Positions 1-8,440 of a stretch of DNA of 64,000 nt are shown here, piece after piece (the stretch's first letter is position 1; each line of letters starts with the position of its first letter). This stretch comes from Actinomadura oligospora ATCC 43269. GTDB lineage: Bacteria > Actinomycetota > Actinomycetes > Streptosporangiales > Streptosporangiaceae. A program made the translations under genes and the position numbers. The stretch spans positions 682,001-746,000 of the forward strand of contig NZ_JADG01000004.1 in NCBI RefSeq assembly GCF_000518265.1. The letters are read 5' to 3'. The notes beneath the pieces are model-generated. The model saw only the letters and a list, made by a program, of their open reading frames with translations. It was not told the DNA's origin and did no database searches.

Positions 1-1127
1 TCCTGGTAGACGCGGCGGGAGCGGCGGACGTGACGGGCGAGCAGGCCCTCGTCGATGAAGCGCGCCAGGGCGGCCTGGACGGGCGGGTCGCCGTGCCAGG
101 ACGTGACGTAGCGGGCCATCCGGAACGCCTCGTGCAGAGCGGGCGGCGCGACCAGGAAGCCGAGGCGCAGCACCGGCCGCATGAGCTTGGAGAACGTGCC
201 GAGGTAGAGGACGCGGCCGTCCTCGTCCAGGGACTGCAGCGGCTCGATCGGCCGGCCGCCGTAGCGGTACTCGGTGTCGTAGTCGTCCTCGATGACGACG
301 ACGTCGCGGCGGCGGGCCCAGTCGAGCAGCGCCCGGCGGCGGGGCAGCGACATCGGCATGCCCAGCGGGAACTGGTGGGACGGGGTGAGGTAGACGGCGC
401 GGGCGTCGTCCGGGAGAGCGTCGACGCGCAGGCCCTCGGCGTCCACCGGGACGCCGGTCACGCGCAGGCCCTGGGAGCGGAACAGCAGGTGCGCGGGCGG
501 GTAGCCGGGGTCCTCGACGGCGACGCGCGCGCCGGGTTCGAGCAGGACGCGTCCGACCAGGTCAAGCGCCTGCTGGATGCCGGAGGTGACGATCACGTCG
601 GACGCGCTCGCCCGGACCGACCGCGACACCCCGGCGTGCCGGGCGATGGCCTCGCGCAGGACGGGCAGCCCGGCGGGGTCGCCGACGTCGTGGGTCCCGG
701 GGCGCAGCTCGGCCGCCATCAGCCGCCGCCACGCCTCGTACGGGAACAGGCGCGTGTCCGGGAGGCCCGCGCGCAGGTCGTACGGGACGTCCCGATACCC
801 GTCGGGCCAGGCGCGCAGGCCCGTCCAGGCGGGACGCGGGCGGAGCGGCGACGCGGCGGGAGCGTGCCGCCGGGACGGCGAGGGGGCGGCCGACTCGCGG
901 ACGAACGTGCCCGCGCCGACGCGCGCGGTCAGGTACCCCTCGGCGGCGAGGCGGTCGTAGACGACCGAGACCGTGCCGCGCGACACCGAGAGGCGGCGGG
1001 CCAGCTCGCGGGTGGCCGGGAGGGCCTCGCCCGCGCGGAGGCGGCCGTCCAGGACGGCGTCCCTGAGCTGCCGGTACAGGCTCCCGGTGAGGTCGCGGCG
1101 GTCGTCCAGGGTGATGTGCGGGTCCAC
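1..1127 (-). CDS. MocR/PdxR-type GntR regulator with aminotransferase domain (partial)
   Basis: The protein begins with a GntR winged helix (about residues 10-75, with ARELARRLSVSRGTVSVVYD). A PLP-dependent aminotransferase-like domain follows, with the cofactor lysine context GTFSKLMRP and the motif VVVIEDDYDTEYRY. This is the MocR/PdxR architecture; such proteins sense PLP or amino-acid derivatives and often control vitamin B6 or amino-acid genes. The C-terminus runs off the left edge. The GTG start at 1127 was chosen because a TACACT hexamer lies 7 nt upstream and no ribosome-binding site is seen, which suggests a leaderless message. It is divergent from the DinB-like gene at 1210, a possible target. 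Confidence 0.85.
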   Translation of the reverse strand, partial: MDPHITLDDRRDLTGSLYRQLRDAVLDGRLRAGEALPATRELARRLSVSRGTVSVVYDRLAAEGYLTARVGAGTFVRESAAPSPSRRHAPAASPLRPRPAWTGLRAWPDGYRDVPYDLRAGLPDTRLFPYEAWRRLMAAELRPGTHDVGDPAGLPVLREAIARHAGVSRSVRASASDVIVTSGIQQALDLVGRVLLEPGARVAVEDPGYPPAHLLFRSQGLRVTGVPVDAEGLRVDALPDDARAVYLTPSHQFPLGMPMSLPRRRALLDWARRRDVVVIEDDYDTEYRYGGRPIEPLQSLDEDGRVLYLGTFSKLMRPVLRLGFLVAPPALHEAFRMARYVTSWHGDPPVQAALARFIDEGLLARHVRRSRRVYQ

Positions 1128-1209
1128 CCCGCGCAGTGTAGATCGGCCTAGTGGGACGGGTCGATATTGGCTCTGTACGTGGTCCATTCCGGGTTCCTAG
1201 GGTGGCCCC
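1128..1209. promoter_or_regulatory. divergent leaderless promoter region
   Basis: Leftward, TACACT (1140-1135) lies 7 nt before the GTG at 1127. A TCGACC-like -35 can be placed 18 nt further upstream. Rightward, TAGGGT (1198-1203) lies 6 nt before the ATG at 1210. Neither gene has a Shine-Dalgarno sequence. Both transcripts therefore probably start at or within a few bases of the start codon. Confidence 0.5.
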
Positions 1210-1830
1210 ATGGACGTGCTGAACGAACTGCTCACCTCGGACTTCCGCGACCTGGACCGCCGGGCGCTCGACCTCTTCGCCTCCCTGACCGCCAAGATCG
1301 ACGCGTCCGACCTGGACCGTCCGACGCCGTGCCCGGACTGGACGCTGCACGGCCTCCTCCGGCACCAGGTCAGCCAGGACGAGGGGTTCGCGGCGGCGGC
1401 CCGGGGCGGCGGCGGGGACCTCGCGGTGTGGCGCGGCGGCTCGCTCGGCGACGACCCGCACGCGGCGGTCGTGGCGTCCGGGCGGCTGGTCACCGAGGCG
1501 TTCGCCGGGGACGGTGTCCTGGCCGCCGGGTTCGTCCTTCCGGAGGTGCGCGACGGCGGCTCCTTCCCCGGCGCGCTGGCGATCTCCTTCCACGTGGTCG
1601 ACCTGGTCGTCCACGCCTGGGACGTCGCCGCCACGCTGGGCCTGCCCTGGGAGCCGGACGACGAGCTCGTCGACGCGTCCCTGAAGGTCGCGCGGATCGT
1701 GCCGGACGATCCCAAGTCGCGGCTTCCGGGGGCGTCGTTCGCGGCGCCCGTGGCCGCGGGCGGCGACGCCCCCCGCGAGCGGCTCCTCACCCTGCTGGGC
1801 CGCGACCCCGCCTGGCGTCCCGCGCGCTGA
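1210..1830 (+). CDS. TIGR03086-type DinB-like metal-binding protein
   Basis: This 206-residue protein belongs to the actinobacterial DinB/mycothiol-dependent maleylpyruvate-isomerase-like group. The hallmark near residue 40, PTPCPDWTLHGLLRH, and the second motif VVDLVVHAWDVA both supply histidines of the expected metal site. Members form a four-helix bundle, and some use mycothiol in thiol-transfer reactions; the substrate here is unknown. The gene stands alone, divergent from the MocR regulator. The ATG sits 6 nt after TAGGGT with no ribosome-binding site. The family assignment is firm; the function is not. Confidence 0.8.
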   Translation: MDVLNELLTSDFRDLDRRALDLFASLTAKIDASDLDRPTPCPDWTLHGLLRHQVSQDEGFAAAARGGGGDLAVWRGGSLGDDPHAAVVASGRLVTEAFAGDGVLAAGFVLPEVRDGGSFPGALAISFHVVDLVVHAWDVAATLGLPWEPDDELVDASLKVARIVPDDPKSRLPGASFAAPVAAGGDAPRERLLTLLGRDPAWRPAR

Positions 1831-1857
1831 CCTGCAAATCCCGGCTGACCGGACGGA

Positions 1858-2220
1858 TCAGTCGTCGCCGCCGCTGTAGAAGGAGATCTTCCACTGGATC
1901 TTCTTCTGCTGGGAGCGCAGCAGGCCGATCTGCTCCTCGACGCGGCGGTCGTGCTCCTGGAGGAGCTCCAGCCGCTCGGCGAAGGTCTCCGCGCCGCCAC
2001 GGGCGAGTTCGGAGTAGCGGAGCATCTCGGCGATGGGCATGCCGGTCTCGCGCAGGCAGCGCAGCATCCCGAGCCAGTTGAGGTCGTCGTCGGAGAACAC
2101 GCGCCGCCCCGAGGCGTTGCGCGCGATCCCGTCCAGCAGGCCGATCTTCTCGTAGTACCGGAGGGTGTCGATGCTGAAGCCGCTCTTCTCGGCGGTCTCG
2201 GACGGGGAGTAGGAACTCAC
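1858..2220 (-). CDS. MerR-family transcriptional regulator
   Basis: This 120-residue protein has the MerR N-terminal winged helix (YSPSETAEKSGFSIDTLRYYEKIGLL, residues 4-29) and the second wing (RNASGRRVFSDDDLNWLGMLRCLRETGMPI). A C-terminal dimerisation coiled coil follows (about 75-105, LELLQEHDRRVEEQIGLLRSQQ). The short tail has no cysteine cluster, so it is unlikely to be a metal sensor. The GTG start is positioned 6 nt after an AATCCT hexamer with no ribosome-binding site. The gene is divergent from the LLM oxidoreductase, and the shared gap contains two MerR-type palindromes. It very likely represses or activates both genes. Confidence 0.9.
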   Translation of the reverse strand: MSSYSPSETAEKSGFSIDTLRYYEKIGLLDGIARNASGRRVFSDDDLNWLGMLRCLRETGMPIAEMLRYSELARGGAETFAERLELLQEHDRRVEEQIGLLRSQQKKIQWKISFYSGGDD

Positions 2221-2226
2221 ACGGTC

Positions 2227-2297
2227 AGGATTCCACCTGGAGTCCGCTCCAGGTCAACCATCACGCTTGACCTGGAGCGCACTCCAGGTCGGAGACT
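2227..2297. promoter_or_regulatory. two MerR operators in back-to-back promoters
   Basis: Two 20-bp palindromes of the form ACCTGGAG-N4-CTCCAGGT lie at 2235-2254 and 2270-2289, with centres 35 bp apart. Each sits in the spacer of its own promoter. Leftward: TTGACC (2257-2252), 19-bp spacer, AATCCT (2232-2227). Rightward: TTGACC (2267-2272), 19-bp spacer, GAGACT (2292-2297). A 19-bp spacer with a central palindrome is the classical layout for MerR regulators that untwist promoter DNA. Both start codons fall 6-7 nt beyond the -10 hexamers. Confidence 0.85.
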
Positions 2298-2304
2298 CGG
2301 TTCC

Positions 2305-3174
2305 ATGCGCATCGGACTGCAGGTACCCAGCTTCACCTTCCCCGGCGGCCCCGAGCGGATCGCCGGGGAGTTCGGCCGGATGGCCCGCGAGGCCGACCAG
2401 GCGGAACTCTCCTCGCTCTGGGTCATGGACCACTTCTTCCAGATCCAGGGGGTCGGCTCCGCCGAGGAACCCATGCTCGAGGGCTACTCGGCGCTCGCGT
2501 ACGCGGCGGCGCTCACCGAGAACATCACGCTCGGCACGATGGTGACCGGCGTCAGCTACCGGTCCCCTGGCCTGCTGGTCAAGACCGTCACGACGCTGGA
2601 CGTCCTGTCCGGCGGACGCGCCTGGTTCGGCGTCGGCGCGGCCTGGAACGACGAGGAGTCGCGCGGCCTCGGCCTGCACTTCCCGCCGACCGCCGAGCGG
2701 TTCGAGCTGCTGGAGGACACGCTCCGGCTCGCCCACCAGATGTGGAAGGGGGACGAGTCGGCGTTCGAGGGCGCGCGGATCTCGGCGGAGCGTCCGCTGA
2801 ACTCGCCGCAGTCGGTGCGCCGTCCGCACCCGCCGATCCTGGTCGGCGGCATGGGTGAGAAGAAGACGCTGCGGTTCGTCGCCGAGTACGCGGACGCCTG
2901 CAACATCTTCGACGGCGACCAGCTGCCGCACAAGCTCGAGGTGCTGCGCGAGCACTGCGAGCGCGAGGGCCGCGACTACGCCGACATCGAGAAGACGTCC
3001 CTGACGTTCCTGCCCGCCGGGGGCTCGGCCGCCCAGGCCGTCGAGACGGCCGGACGGCTCGCCGAGGCCGGGATCGACCAGGTGATCTTCTCCCAGGGCA
3101 CCGGCCAGGACCTCGCCGGCGTCCTCGGCGAGGCCCGCGCCGAGGTCGAGAAGATCGTCCCGGCGGGCCGCTGA
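2305..3174 (+). CDS. F420-dependent LLM-class oxidoreductase
   Basis: This 289-residue luciferase-like monooxygenase-fold protein starts MRIGLQVPSF. It has the LLM signatures SLWVMDHFFQ, TLGTMVTGVSYRSPGLLVKTVTTLDVLSGGRAWFGVGAAW and HPPILVGGMGEKKTLR. It resembles the TIGR03560-type F420-dependent branch; the substrate cannot be read from sequence. The ATG at 2305 is preferred over upstream in-frame codons because it lies just after the MerR-controlled -10 hexamer, and upstream starts would run through the operators. A strong terminator follows the stop codon. It is probably the main target of the divergent MerR regulator. Confidence 0.88.
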   Translation: MRIGLQVPSFTFPGGPERIAGEFGRMAREADQAELSSLWVMDHFFQIQGVGSAEEPMLEGYSALAYAAALTENITLGTMVTGVSYRSPGLLVKTVTTLDVLSGGRAWFGVGAAWNDEESRGLGLHFPPTAERFELLEDTLRLAHQMWKGDESAFEGARISAERPLNSPQSVRRPHPPILVGGMGEKKTLRFVAEYADACNIFDGDQLPHKLEVLREHCEREGRDYADIEKTSLTFLPAGGSAAQAVETAGRLAEAGIDQVIFSQGTGQDLAGVLGEARAEVEKIVPAGR

Positions 3175-3179
3175 CCGGC

Positions 3180-3216
3180 GGGAAGCCGCCCGGGGCGACG
3201 GCTCGGGCGGCTTCCC
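3180..3216 (+). terminator. hairpin terminator after the LLM oxidoreductase
   Basis: A perfect 12-bp stem (GGGAAGCCGCCC paired with GGGCGGCTTCCC) with a 13-nt loop starts 5 bp after the stop codon. There is no long T tract, as is usual in this GC range. Confidence 0.7.
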
Positions 3217-3227
3217 CCACGCCCTAG

Positions 3228-3389
3228 GGCGTGTCTCGAAGTCGGCGCCCGTGGCGAGCGGCGTCCGGGTGCGTGCATCGTGGGGGGCGGAGGAGGGAGT
3301 CGGCCCGGGTTTGGCCGTCGACCGACGACAACCCCGCGAGGTGCGTGCCTGGACGCCGCGCAGTTGGGCAGGTGACTTCGAGACACGCC
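3228..3389. mobile_element. MITE-like element, long copy (162 bp)
   Basis: It is bounded by perfect 16-bp inverted ends GGCGTGTCTCGAAGTC / GACTTCGAGACACGCC and flanked by CTAG on the left and ATAG on the right. It has no coding capacity. Read on the minus strand, both internal margins match the 67-bp element at 40889-40955, which lacks about 95 bp of the middle. The size, inverted ends and short flanking repeat fit a non-autonomous transposon remnant. The 4-bp CTAG-like flank resembles IS701-type target sites, which is inference. Confidence 0.7.
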
Positions 3390-3390
3390 A

Positions 3391-3396
3391 TAGGGT
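3391..3396 (+). promoter_or_regulatory. leaderless -10 hexamer abutting the MITE
   Basis: TAGGGT lies 6 nt before the ATG at 3403, and its first bases are the right flank of the 162-bp element. The matching -35 position therefore falls inside the element's right end. Confidence 0.5.
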
Positions 3397-3402
3397 CGGG
3401 GC

Positions 3403-4731
3403 ATGGGTTCGTTCCTGCGTGAGCCGTTCAGCCGGCCGTACCGCCCGACGTTCCGCCAGACCGGGACCGTCGTCACCGACCACCGTTTCCCCGTCCCGCT
3501 CGACCACGACGATCCGGACGGGCCGCGGATCGAGGTGTTCGCCCGGGAGGTCGTCGCGACCGCGCACGCGGGCCGCGACGACCTCCCGTGGCTGCTGTTC
3601 CTCCAGGGCGGGCCGGGGTTCGGGTCGCCGCGTCCCTCGGGACGGGAGGGCTGGGTGAACCGGGCGCTGTCGGACTACCGCGTCCTGCTGCTGGACCAGC
3701 GCGGCACCGGGCTGTCCACGCCGGTGAGCGCGCGCCGGGTGGCGGAGCTGGGCGGCCCCGCCGAGCAGGCGCGCTACCTGTCCCGGTTCCGCGCCGACTC
3801 GATCGTGCTGGACGCCGAGCTGATCCGCCGCGAGCTGCTCGGCGGCACGCCGTGGACGATCCTCGGGCAGAGCTACGGCGGGTTCTGCGTGAACACCTAC
3901 CTGTCGTTCGCGCCGGAGGGCGTGCAGGAGGCGCTGGTCACGGGCGGCATGCCCGGCCTGACCGCCACCGCCGAGGACGTGTACCGCCGGACGTACCCGC
4001 GCGTCGCCGCCAAGAACGCCGCGTTCTACGACCGCTACCCCGACGACATCAAGCTCGTCCGCGACATCGCGCGCCGCCTCGCGGACCACGGCGAGCGGCT
4101 GCCGAACGGACGCCCGCTGACCGTCGAGGGCTTCCAGTCGCTCGGCCTGATGCTCGGCACGGGCGACGGCCACGACCGCCTGCACTACCTGCTGGAGCTG
4201 GCGTTCGCCGACGGCGGCCCGGAGCTGTCGGAGGTCTTCCTGGAGCAGGTCGGGACGCACCTCAGCCACACCGGGTCGCCGATCCACCTCGTCCTGCACG
4301 AGGCGTGCTACGGGCAGGGCGCGAACCCGACCCGCTGGGCGGCGCAGCGCCTGCGCGCCGAGTTCCCCGAGTTCGCCCCGGACCCGGACGGCCGCGACCC
4401 GCTGCTGTTCACCGGCGAGATGATCTACCCGTGGATGGTCGCGGACGACCCGTCGGTGGCGCCGCTGCGCGAGGCCGCCGACCTGCTCGCCGAGCACGAC
4501 GACTGGCCCGCGCTGTACGACCCGGCGCGGCTGCGCGGCAACGACGTCCCGCTCAGCGCCGCCGTCTACCACGACGACATGTACGTGGACTTCGAGCTCT
4601 CGATGGAGACCGTCCGGTCCGTGGGCGGCGCACGCGCGTGGGTCACCAACGAGTGGGAGCACGACGGGCTGCGCGTGAGCGACGGCCAGGTCCTCGACCG
4701 CCTCATCCGCATGTCCCACGGCGAGGCCTGA
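3403..4731 (+). CDS. S33-family alpha/beta hydrolase, proline iminopeptidase-like
   Basis: This 442-residue cytoplasmic alpha/beta hydrolase belongs to the S33 (proline iminopeptidase) group. Landmarks in order are the oxyanion motif LLFLQGGPGFGSP (about residues 64-76), LLLDQRGTGLSTP (about 94-106) and the nucleophile elbow GQSYGGF (about 152-158). A long cap domain follows, with a late catalytic histidine probably in NEWEHDGLRVSDG near the C-terminus. Such enzymes release N-terminal proline or other residues from small peptides. No signal peptide is seen. The next operon, on the opposite strand, encodes a peptide importer, so a role in using imported peptides is plausible. Confidence 0.85.
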   Translation: MGSFLREPFSRPYRPTFRQTGTVVTDHRFPVPLDHDDPDGPRIEVFAREVVATAHAGRDDLPWLLFLQGGPGFGSPRPSGREGWVNRALSDYRVLLLDQRGTGLSTPVSARRVAELGGPAEQARYLSRFRADSIVLDAELIRRELLGGTPWTILGQSYGGFCVNTYLSFAPEGVQEALVTGGMPGLTATAEDVYRRTYPRVAAKNAAFYDRYPDDIKLVRDIARRLADHGERLPNGRPLTVEGFQSLGLMLGTGDGHDRLHYLLELAFADGGPELSEVFLEQVGTHLSHTGSPIHLVLHEACYGQGANPTRWAAQRLRAEFPEFAPDPDGRDPLLFTGEMIYPWMVADDPSVAPLREAADLLAEHDDWPALYDPARLRGNDVPLSAAVYHDDMYVDFELSMETVRSVGGARAWVTNEWEHDGLRVSDGQVLDRLIRMSHGEA

Positions 4732-4803
4732 CCCACCGCGCCCGGGCCCACCGCGCGGCCCCGACCCGCCGCGCGGCCTGGCCCTCTGCGAGGCCTGACA
4801 GGG

Positions 4804-6420
4804 TCAGGGGACGGGGTCCAGGGCGGCCAGCCTGGGGACGGCGGCCAGGAGTTCGCGGGTGTAGGCGTCCTCGGGGTGGTCGTAGACGGTGTCGACGTCG
4901 CCGAGTTCGACGACGCGTCCGGCGCGCATGACAGCGACGCGGTCGCAGACGCTCCGGACGACGGCGAGGTCGTGCGAGACGAACAGCAGCGCGAGGCCGC
5001 GTTCGGCGCGGAGCTCGGCGAGCAGGGCGAGGATCTGCGCCTGCGTCGAGACGTCCAGGGACGTCACGGGCTCGTCGCAGACCAGCAGGCGCGGGCCGGG
5101 CGCGAGCGCGCGGGCGATGCCGACGCGCTGGCGCTGCCCGCCGGAGAACTCGTGCGGGTAGGCGTCGTAGCGGCCGGGGTCGAGGCCGACACGGTCCATC
5201 AGGTCGCGCGCGGTGCGCTCGGCGTCCGGCTCGCCGAGGACGCGCAGCGGGTCGGCGATGCTGTCGCCGACCGTGCGGCGCGGGTTGAGCGAGGCCAGCG
5301 GGTCCTGGAACACCATCTGGAGGTCGCGGCGCGACGGCCGCAGGTCGCGGGCGGACAGGCGGGTGACGTCGCGTCCGGCGAACTCGATCCGCCCGGAGGA
5401 CGGCGCGAGCAGCCGCACGACCAGCCGCGCGAGGGTCGTCTTCCCGCTGCCGCTCTCCCCCACGACGCCGAGCGCCTCGCCGGGCGCGATCTCCAGCGAC
5501 ACGCCGTCCACCGCCGGGACGGCCCGCCTCCGCAGCGGCGGTCCCGAGACGAAGTCGCGCCGCAGGTCGGTGACGCGCAGCAAGGGCTCCCGGCCTGGTG
5601 TGGCGTCCGCCGGTTCACCGGGCTCAGGGGCGGTCACGCGGAGGCGCGGCGCGTCCAGGCGGGGGACGGCCTGGAGGAGTTCGCGGGTGTAGTCGGCGGA
5701 CGGGGCCCGCAGGACGCCGTCGACCGGCCCGTGCTCGACCGCGACGCCGTCGCGCATGACCAGGACGTCGTCGGCGGTCTCGGCGATGACGCCGAAGTCG
5801 TGGCTGACCAGCAACAACGCCATTCCGGTGTCGGCGCGGAGCTCGTCCAGGAGGGCGAGCAGGCGGGCCTGGACGGTGACGTCGAGGGCGGTGGTCGGCT
5901 CGTCCGCGACCAGGACGCGGGGCTCCAGGGCCAGGGCCATCGCGATGAGGGCGCGCTGGATCATGCCGCCGGAGAACTCGTGCGGGTGGGCACGGGCGCG
6001 GCGCGGCGCGTCCGGGATGCCGACGCGATCCAGGACCTCGACGGCCTTCGCCGCGGCGGCGCGGCGGGACGCGCCCGTGTGGACGCGGTACACCTCCGCG
6101 ATCTGGTCGCCGACGCGCAGGTACGGGTCGAGGGACGACAGCGGGTCCTGGAACACCATCGCGATCCGGCCGCCGCGCAGCCGCCGGAGCTCGGCGTCGG
6201 ACGCGGCGAGCACGTCCGTGCCGTCCACGAGGATCGAGCCGGTGACGTCCGCGCCGACGTGCAGGCGGGCCAGGGCGAGGGCGATGCTGCTCTTGCCCGA
6301 GCCGGACTCGCCGACCACGCCGAGCGCGCGGCCGGGCTCCAGGTCGAACGAGACGCCGCCGACGGCCTCGCGGTCGCCGAAGCGGACCCGCAGGTCGCGG
6401 ACGGAGAGGACGGGGGTCAT
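4804..6420 (-). CDS. fused two-domain peptide ABC transporter ATPase
   Basis: This 538-residue protein joins two DppD/DppF-like ATPases. Domain 1 has Walker A GVVGESGSGKSS, signature EFSGGMIQRALIAMAL and Walker B VLVADEPTTALD. Domain 2 has Walker A GVVGESGSGKTT, signature EFSGGQRQRVGIARAL and Walker B LLVCDEPVTSLD. Both carry the oligopeptide-transporter C-terminal tail, so one gene replaces the usual pair. The ATG overlaps the upstream permease stop by 4 bp (ATGA), indicating translational coupling. It is the last gene of the four-gene importer operon. Confidence 0.92.
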   Translation of the reverse strand: MTPVLSVRDLRVRFGDREAVGGVSFDLEPGRALGVVGESGSGKSSIALALARLHVGADVTGSILVDGTDVLAASDAELRRLRGGRIAMVFQDPLSSLDPYLRVGDQIAEVYRVHTGASRRAAAAKAVEVLDRVGIPDAPRRARAHPHEFSGGMIQRALIAMALALEPRVLVADEPTTALDVTVQARLLALLDELRADTGMALLLVSHDFGVIAETADDVLVMRDGVAVEHGPVDGVLRAPSADYTRELLQAVPRLDAPRLRVTAPEPGEPADATPGREPLLRVTDLRRDFVSGPPLRRRAVPAVDGVSLEIAPGEALGVVGESGSGKTTLARLVVRLLAPSSGRIEFAGRDVTRLSARDLRPSRRDLQMVFQDPLASLNPRRTVGDSIADPLRVLGEPDAERTARDLMDRVGLDPGRYDAYPHEFSGGQRQRVGIARALAPGPRLLVCDEPVTSLDVSTQAQILALLAELRAERGLALLFVSHDLAVVRSVCDRVAVMRAGRVVELGDVDTVYDHPEDAYTRELLAAVPRLAALDPVP

Positions 6421-7406
6421 GCGAGCTTCACTCTCGGGTCGATGGCGGCGTGCAGGAGGTCCGCGACGGCGTTGGCGAGCACGACGGCCGTCCCGGCGAG
6501 CAGCGTCACGCCGACGATGACCGGCAGGTCGACGCTGGTGGTGGCCTCGACGGCCAGCTTGCCGATGCCGGGCAGGCCGAACATGCTCTCGGTGAGCATC
6601 GCCGACACGATGATCGTGGCCAGCTCGACGGCGGTGATGGTGGCGACGGGGGCGAGCGCGCCGCGCAGCGCGTGCCGCCGGACGACCTGCCGCTCGGACA
6701 GCCCGTACGCGCGGAACGTCCGGATGTGGTCCTCGGCGAGCGTCTCCAGGATCCCCGCCCGGGCGACCCGCGCGAACAGGGCCGCCTCGATGAGCGCGAG
6801 CGCGCACCACGGCAGCACGAGGTTCCGCGCCCACTCGACGGGGTTCTGCGTGACCGGGACGTAGCTCGGGAACGGCAGTACCTTCAGCCAGGCGCAGAAC
6901 ACCAGCAGCAGGATCAGCCCGATCAGGAACACCGGGGTCGAGAACCCGAGCAGGGTCACGCCGGTGAGCAGGCGTTCCACGACCGTCCCGCGGCGCAGCG
7001 CGGACAGCAGGCCCGCGCCGACGCCGAGCACCAGCGCCAGGAGGAGCGCGCCGAGCGTCAGCGACGCCGACACCGGAAGCCGGTCCAGGAGCAGGCTCGT
7101 CACGGGCTGGTCGGACTGGAACGAGTAGCCGAGGCAGGGCGCGGCGCAGTGGTTCACGTCCGGCCCGGACGAGTAGTCGCGGCCGATGACCAGGCCCTCC
7201 AGGAAGTGCCAGTACTGGAGGTAGACGGCCTGGTCGAGGCCGAGCTTGTGCCGGGTGACCACGAGCTGCTCGGGCCCGCACCGCTTGCCGCACGCCAGGA
7301 CGGCCGGGTCGCCGGGCATCAGGTAGAACAGCCCGTAGACGATCGCCGACATCGCCAGCAGCACCGCGACCGTCGCGAGGACGCGTCGCGTCAGAAACCA
7401 GATCAC
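6417..7406 (-). CDS. peptide ABC transporter permease, DppB type
   Basis: This 329-residue inner-membrane permease has the DppB N-terminus (FLTRRVLATVAVLLAMSAIVYGLFYLMPGDP). A large external loop follows (about residues 40-95), then five further membrane segments. The BPD signature is near RAYGLSERQVVRRHALRGALAP (EAA loop, about 225-245). The external loop carries four cysteines (ACGKRCG, HCAAPC) that could form disulfides, a feature of actinobacterial members. It starts with GTG behind GGAAGGA. It pairs with the DppC-type permease encoded 82 bp upstream. Confidence 0.9.
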   Translation of the reverse strand: MIWFLTRRVLATVAVLLAMSAIVYGLFYLMPGDPAVLACGKRCGPEQLVVTRHKLGLDQAVYLQYWHFLEGLVIGRDYSSGPDVNHCAAPCLGYSFQSDQPVTSLLLDRLPVSASLTLGALLLALVLGVGAGLLSALRRGTVVERLLTGVTLLGFSTPVFLIGLILLLVFCAWLKVLPFPSYVPVTQNPVEWARNLVLPWCALALIEAALFARVARAGILETLAEDHIRTFRAYGLSERQVVRRHALRGALAPVATITAVELATIIVSAMLTESMFGLPGIGKLAVEATTSVDLPVIVGVTLLAGTAVVLANAVADLLHAAIDPRVKLA

Positions 7407-7488
7407 GCGCCCGTCCTTCCAGGGCCGGAGACGACGGCCCGCCCGTGACCGCGCTCGGACTTCCCGAGCCTGTGAACCCGCACGGACC

Positions 7489-8430
7489 TCATACGCGGAC
7501 GCTCCGGGGGTCCAGGGCGCGGCGGACGCCGTCGGCGAACAGGGAGAAGGCCAGCAGGGTGACCAGCAGCAGGCCGCCAGGAATGATCACGTAGGCGGGG
7601 TCCGTCTGGAACCAGGTGGTGGAGGTGGAGAGCATCTGGCCCCAGGACGGCGTCGGGGGCCGGACGCCCGCGCCGAGGAACGACAGGCCCGCCTCGTTGA
7701 CGATGTTGTTGGGCACCTTCAGCGCGGCGAGCACCATGAGCGGGGTGGTCAGGCCGGGCAGGATCTCGCGCAGCGCGATCGGCAGCGGCCCGAGGCCCGC
7801 GAGGCGCGCCGCGTCCACGTACTCGCGCGAGCGCAGCGACATGGCCTGGGCGCGCGTGACGCGGGCGACGTTCCCCCAGTTCACGGCCGTGATCGCGAGG
7901 GCGACCAGGACGGGCCGGGGCACCGAGTCCGGGACGATCGCCATCAGCGCGAGCGCCAGCAGCAGCGACGGGAACGCGATCGCGATCTCGATGACGCGGC
8001 TGAGCACCGCGTCCAGGCGGGGGCCGCCGAGCCCGGCGGCCAGCCCGATCGCGATCCCGATGACCAGCTCCAGGACGGTCGCGGCGAGCGCGACGCCCAG
8101 CGAGACCCGCGCGCCGTAGACGACGCGGGCGAACACGTCCCGGCCGGTGCCCGGCTCGACGCCGAGCCAGTGGTCGCCGCTGAGGCCGCCGAACGCGCCG
8201 TGCGGGACGCCGCCGCGCGCCGAGTCGAGCAGCTGGCTGTGGAAGGTGGTGGGGTCCTGCCCCTCCAGGGCGGTGAGCAGCGGCGCGGCGAGCGCGGCCA
8301 GGGCCAGCAGGCCGACCAGGACGAGCGCGGCGAGGGCGGAGCGGTCGGCGCGCAGCCGCCGCCAGGCCCCGCCACGCCGGGACGGAGCGGTGTCCGTCCC
8401 GGCGACGGGCTCGGTGTCGAGCAGGGTCAT
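7489..8430 (-). CDS. peptide ABC transporter permease, DppC type
   Basis: This 313-residue permease has a short cytoplasmic N-terminus, a first membrane segment (ALAALVLVGLLALAALAAPLL) and an external loop with LGVEPGTGRDVFARVVYGARVSLGV. The BPD core includes the EAA-type loop YVDAARLAGLGPLPIALREILPG (about residues 200-222), which contacts the ATPase. Its order after the binding protein and before DppB is slightly unusual, because dppB usually precedes dppC. Only 10 bp separate it from the binding-protein gene, so the genes are cotranscribed. Confidence 0.9.
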   Translation of the reverse strand: MTLLDTEPVAGTDTAPSRRGGAWRRLRADRSALAALVLVGLLALAALAAPLLTALEGQDPTTFHSQLLDSARGGVPHGAFGGLSGDHWLGVEPGTGRDVFARVVYGARVSLGVALAATVLELVIGIAIGLAAGLGGPRLDAVLSRVIEIAIAFPSLLLALALMAIVPDSVPRPVLVALAITAVNWGNVARVTRAQAMSLRSREYVDAARLAGLGPLPIALREILPGLTTPLMVLAALKVPNNIVNEAGLSFLGAGVRPPTPSWGQMLSTSTTWFQTDPAYVIIPGGLLLVTLLAFSLFADGVRRALDPRSVRV

Positions 8431-8440
8431 GGCCGCGCGG

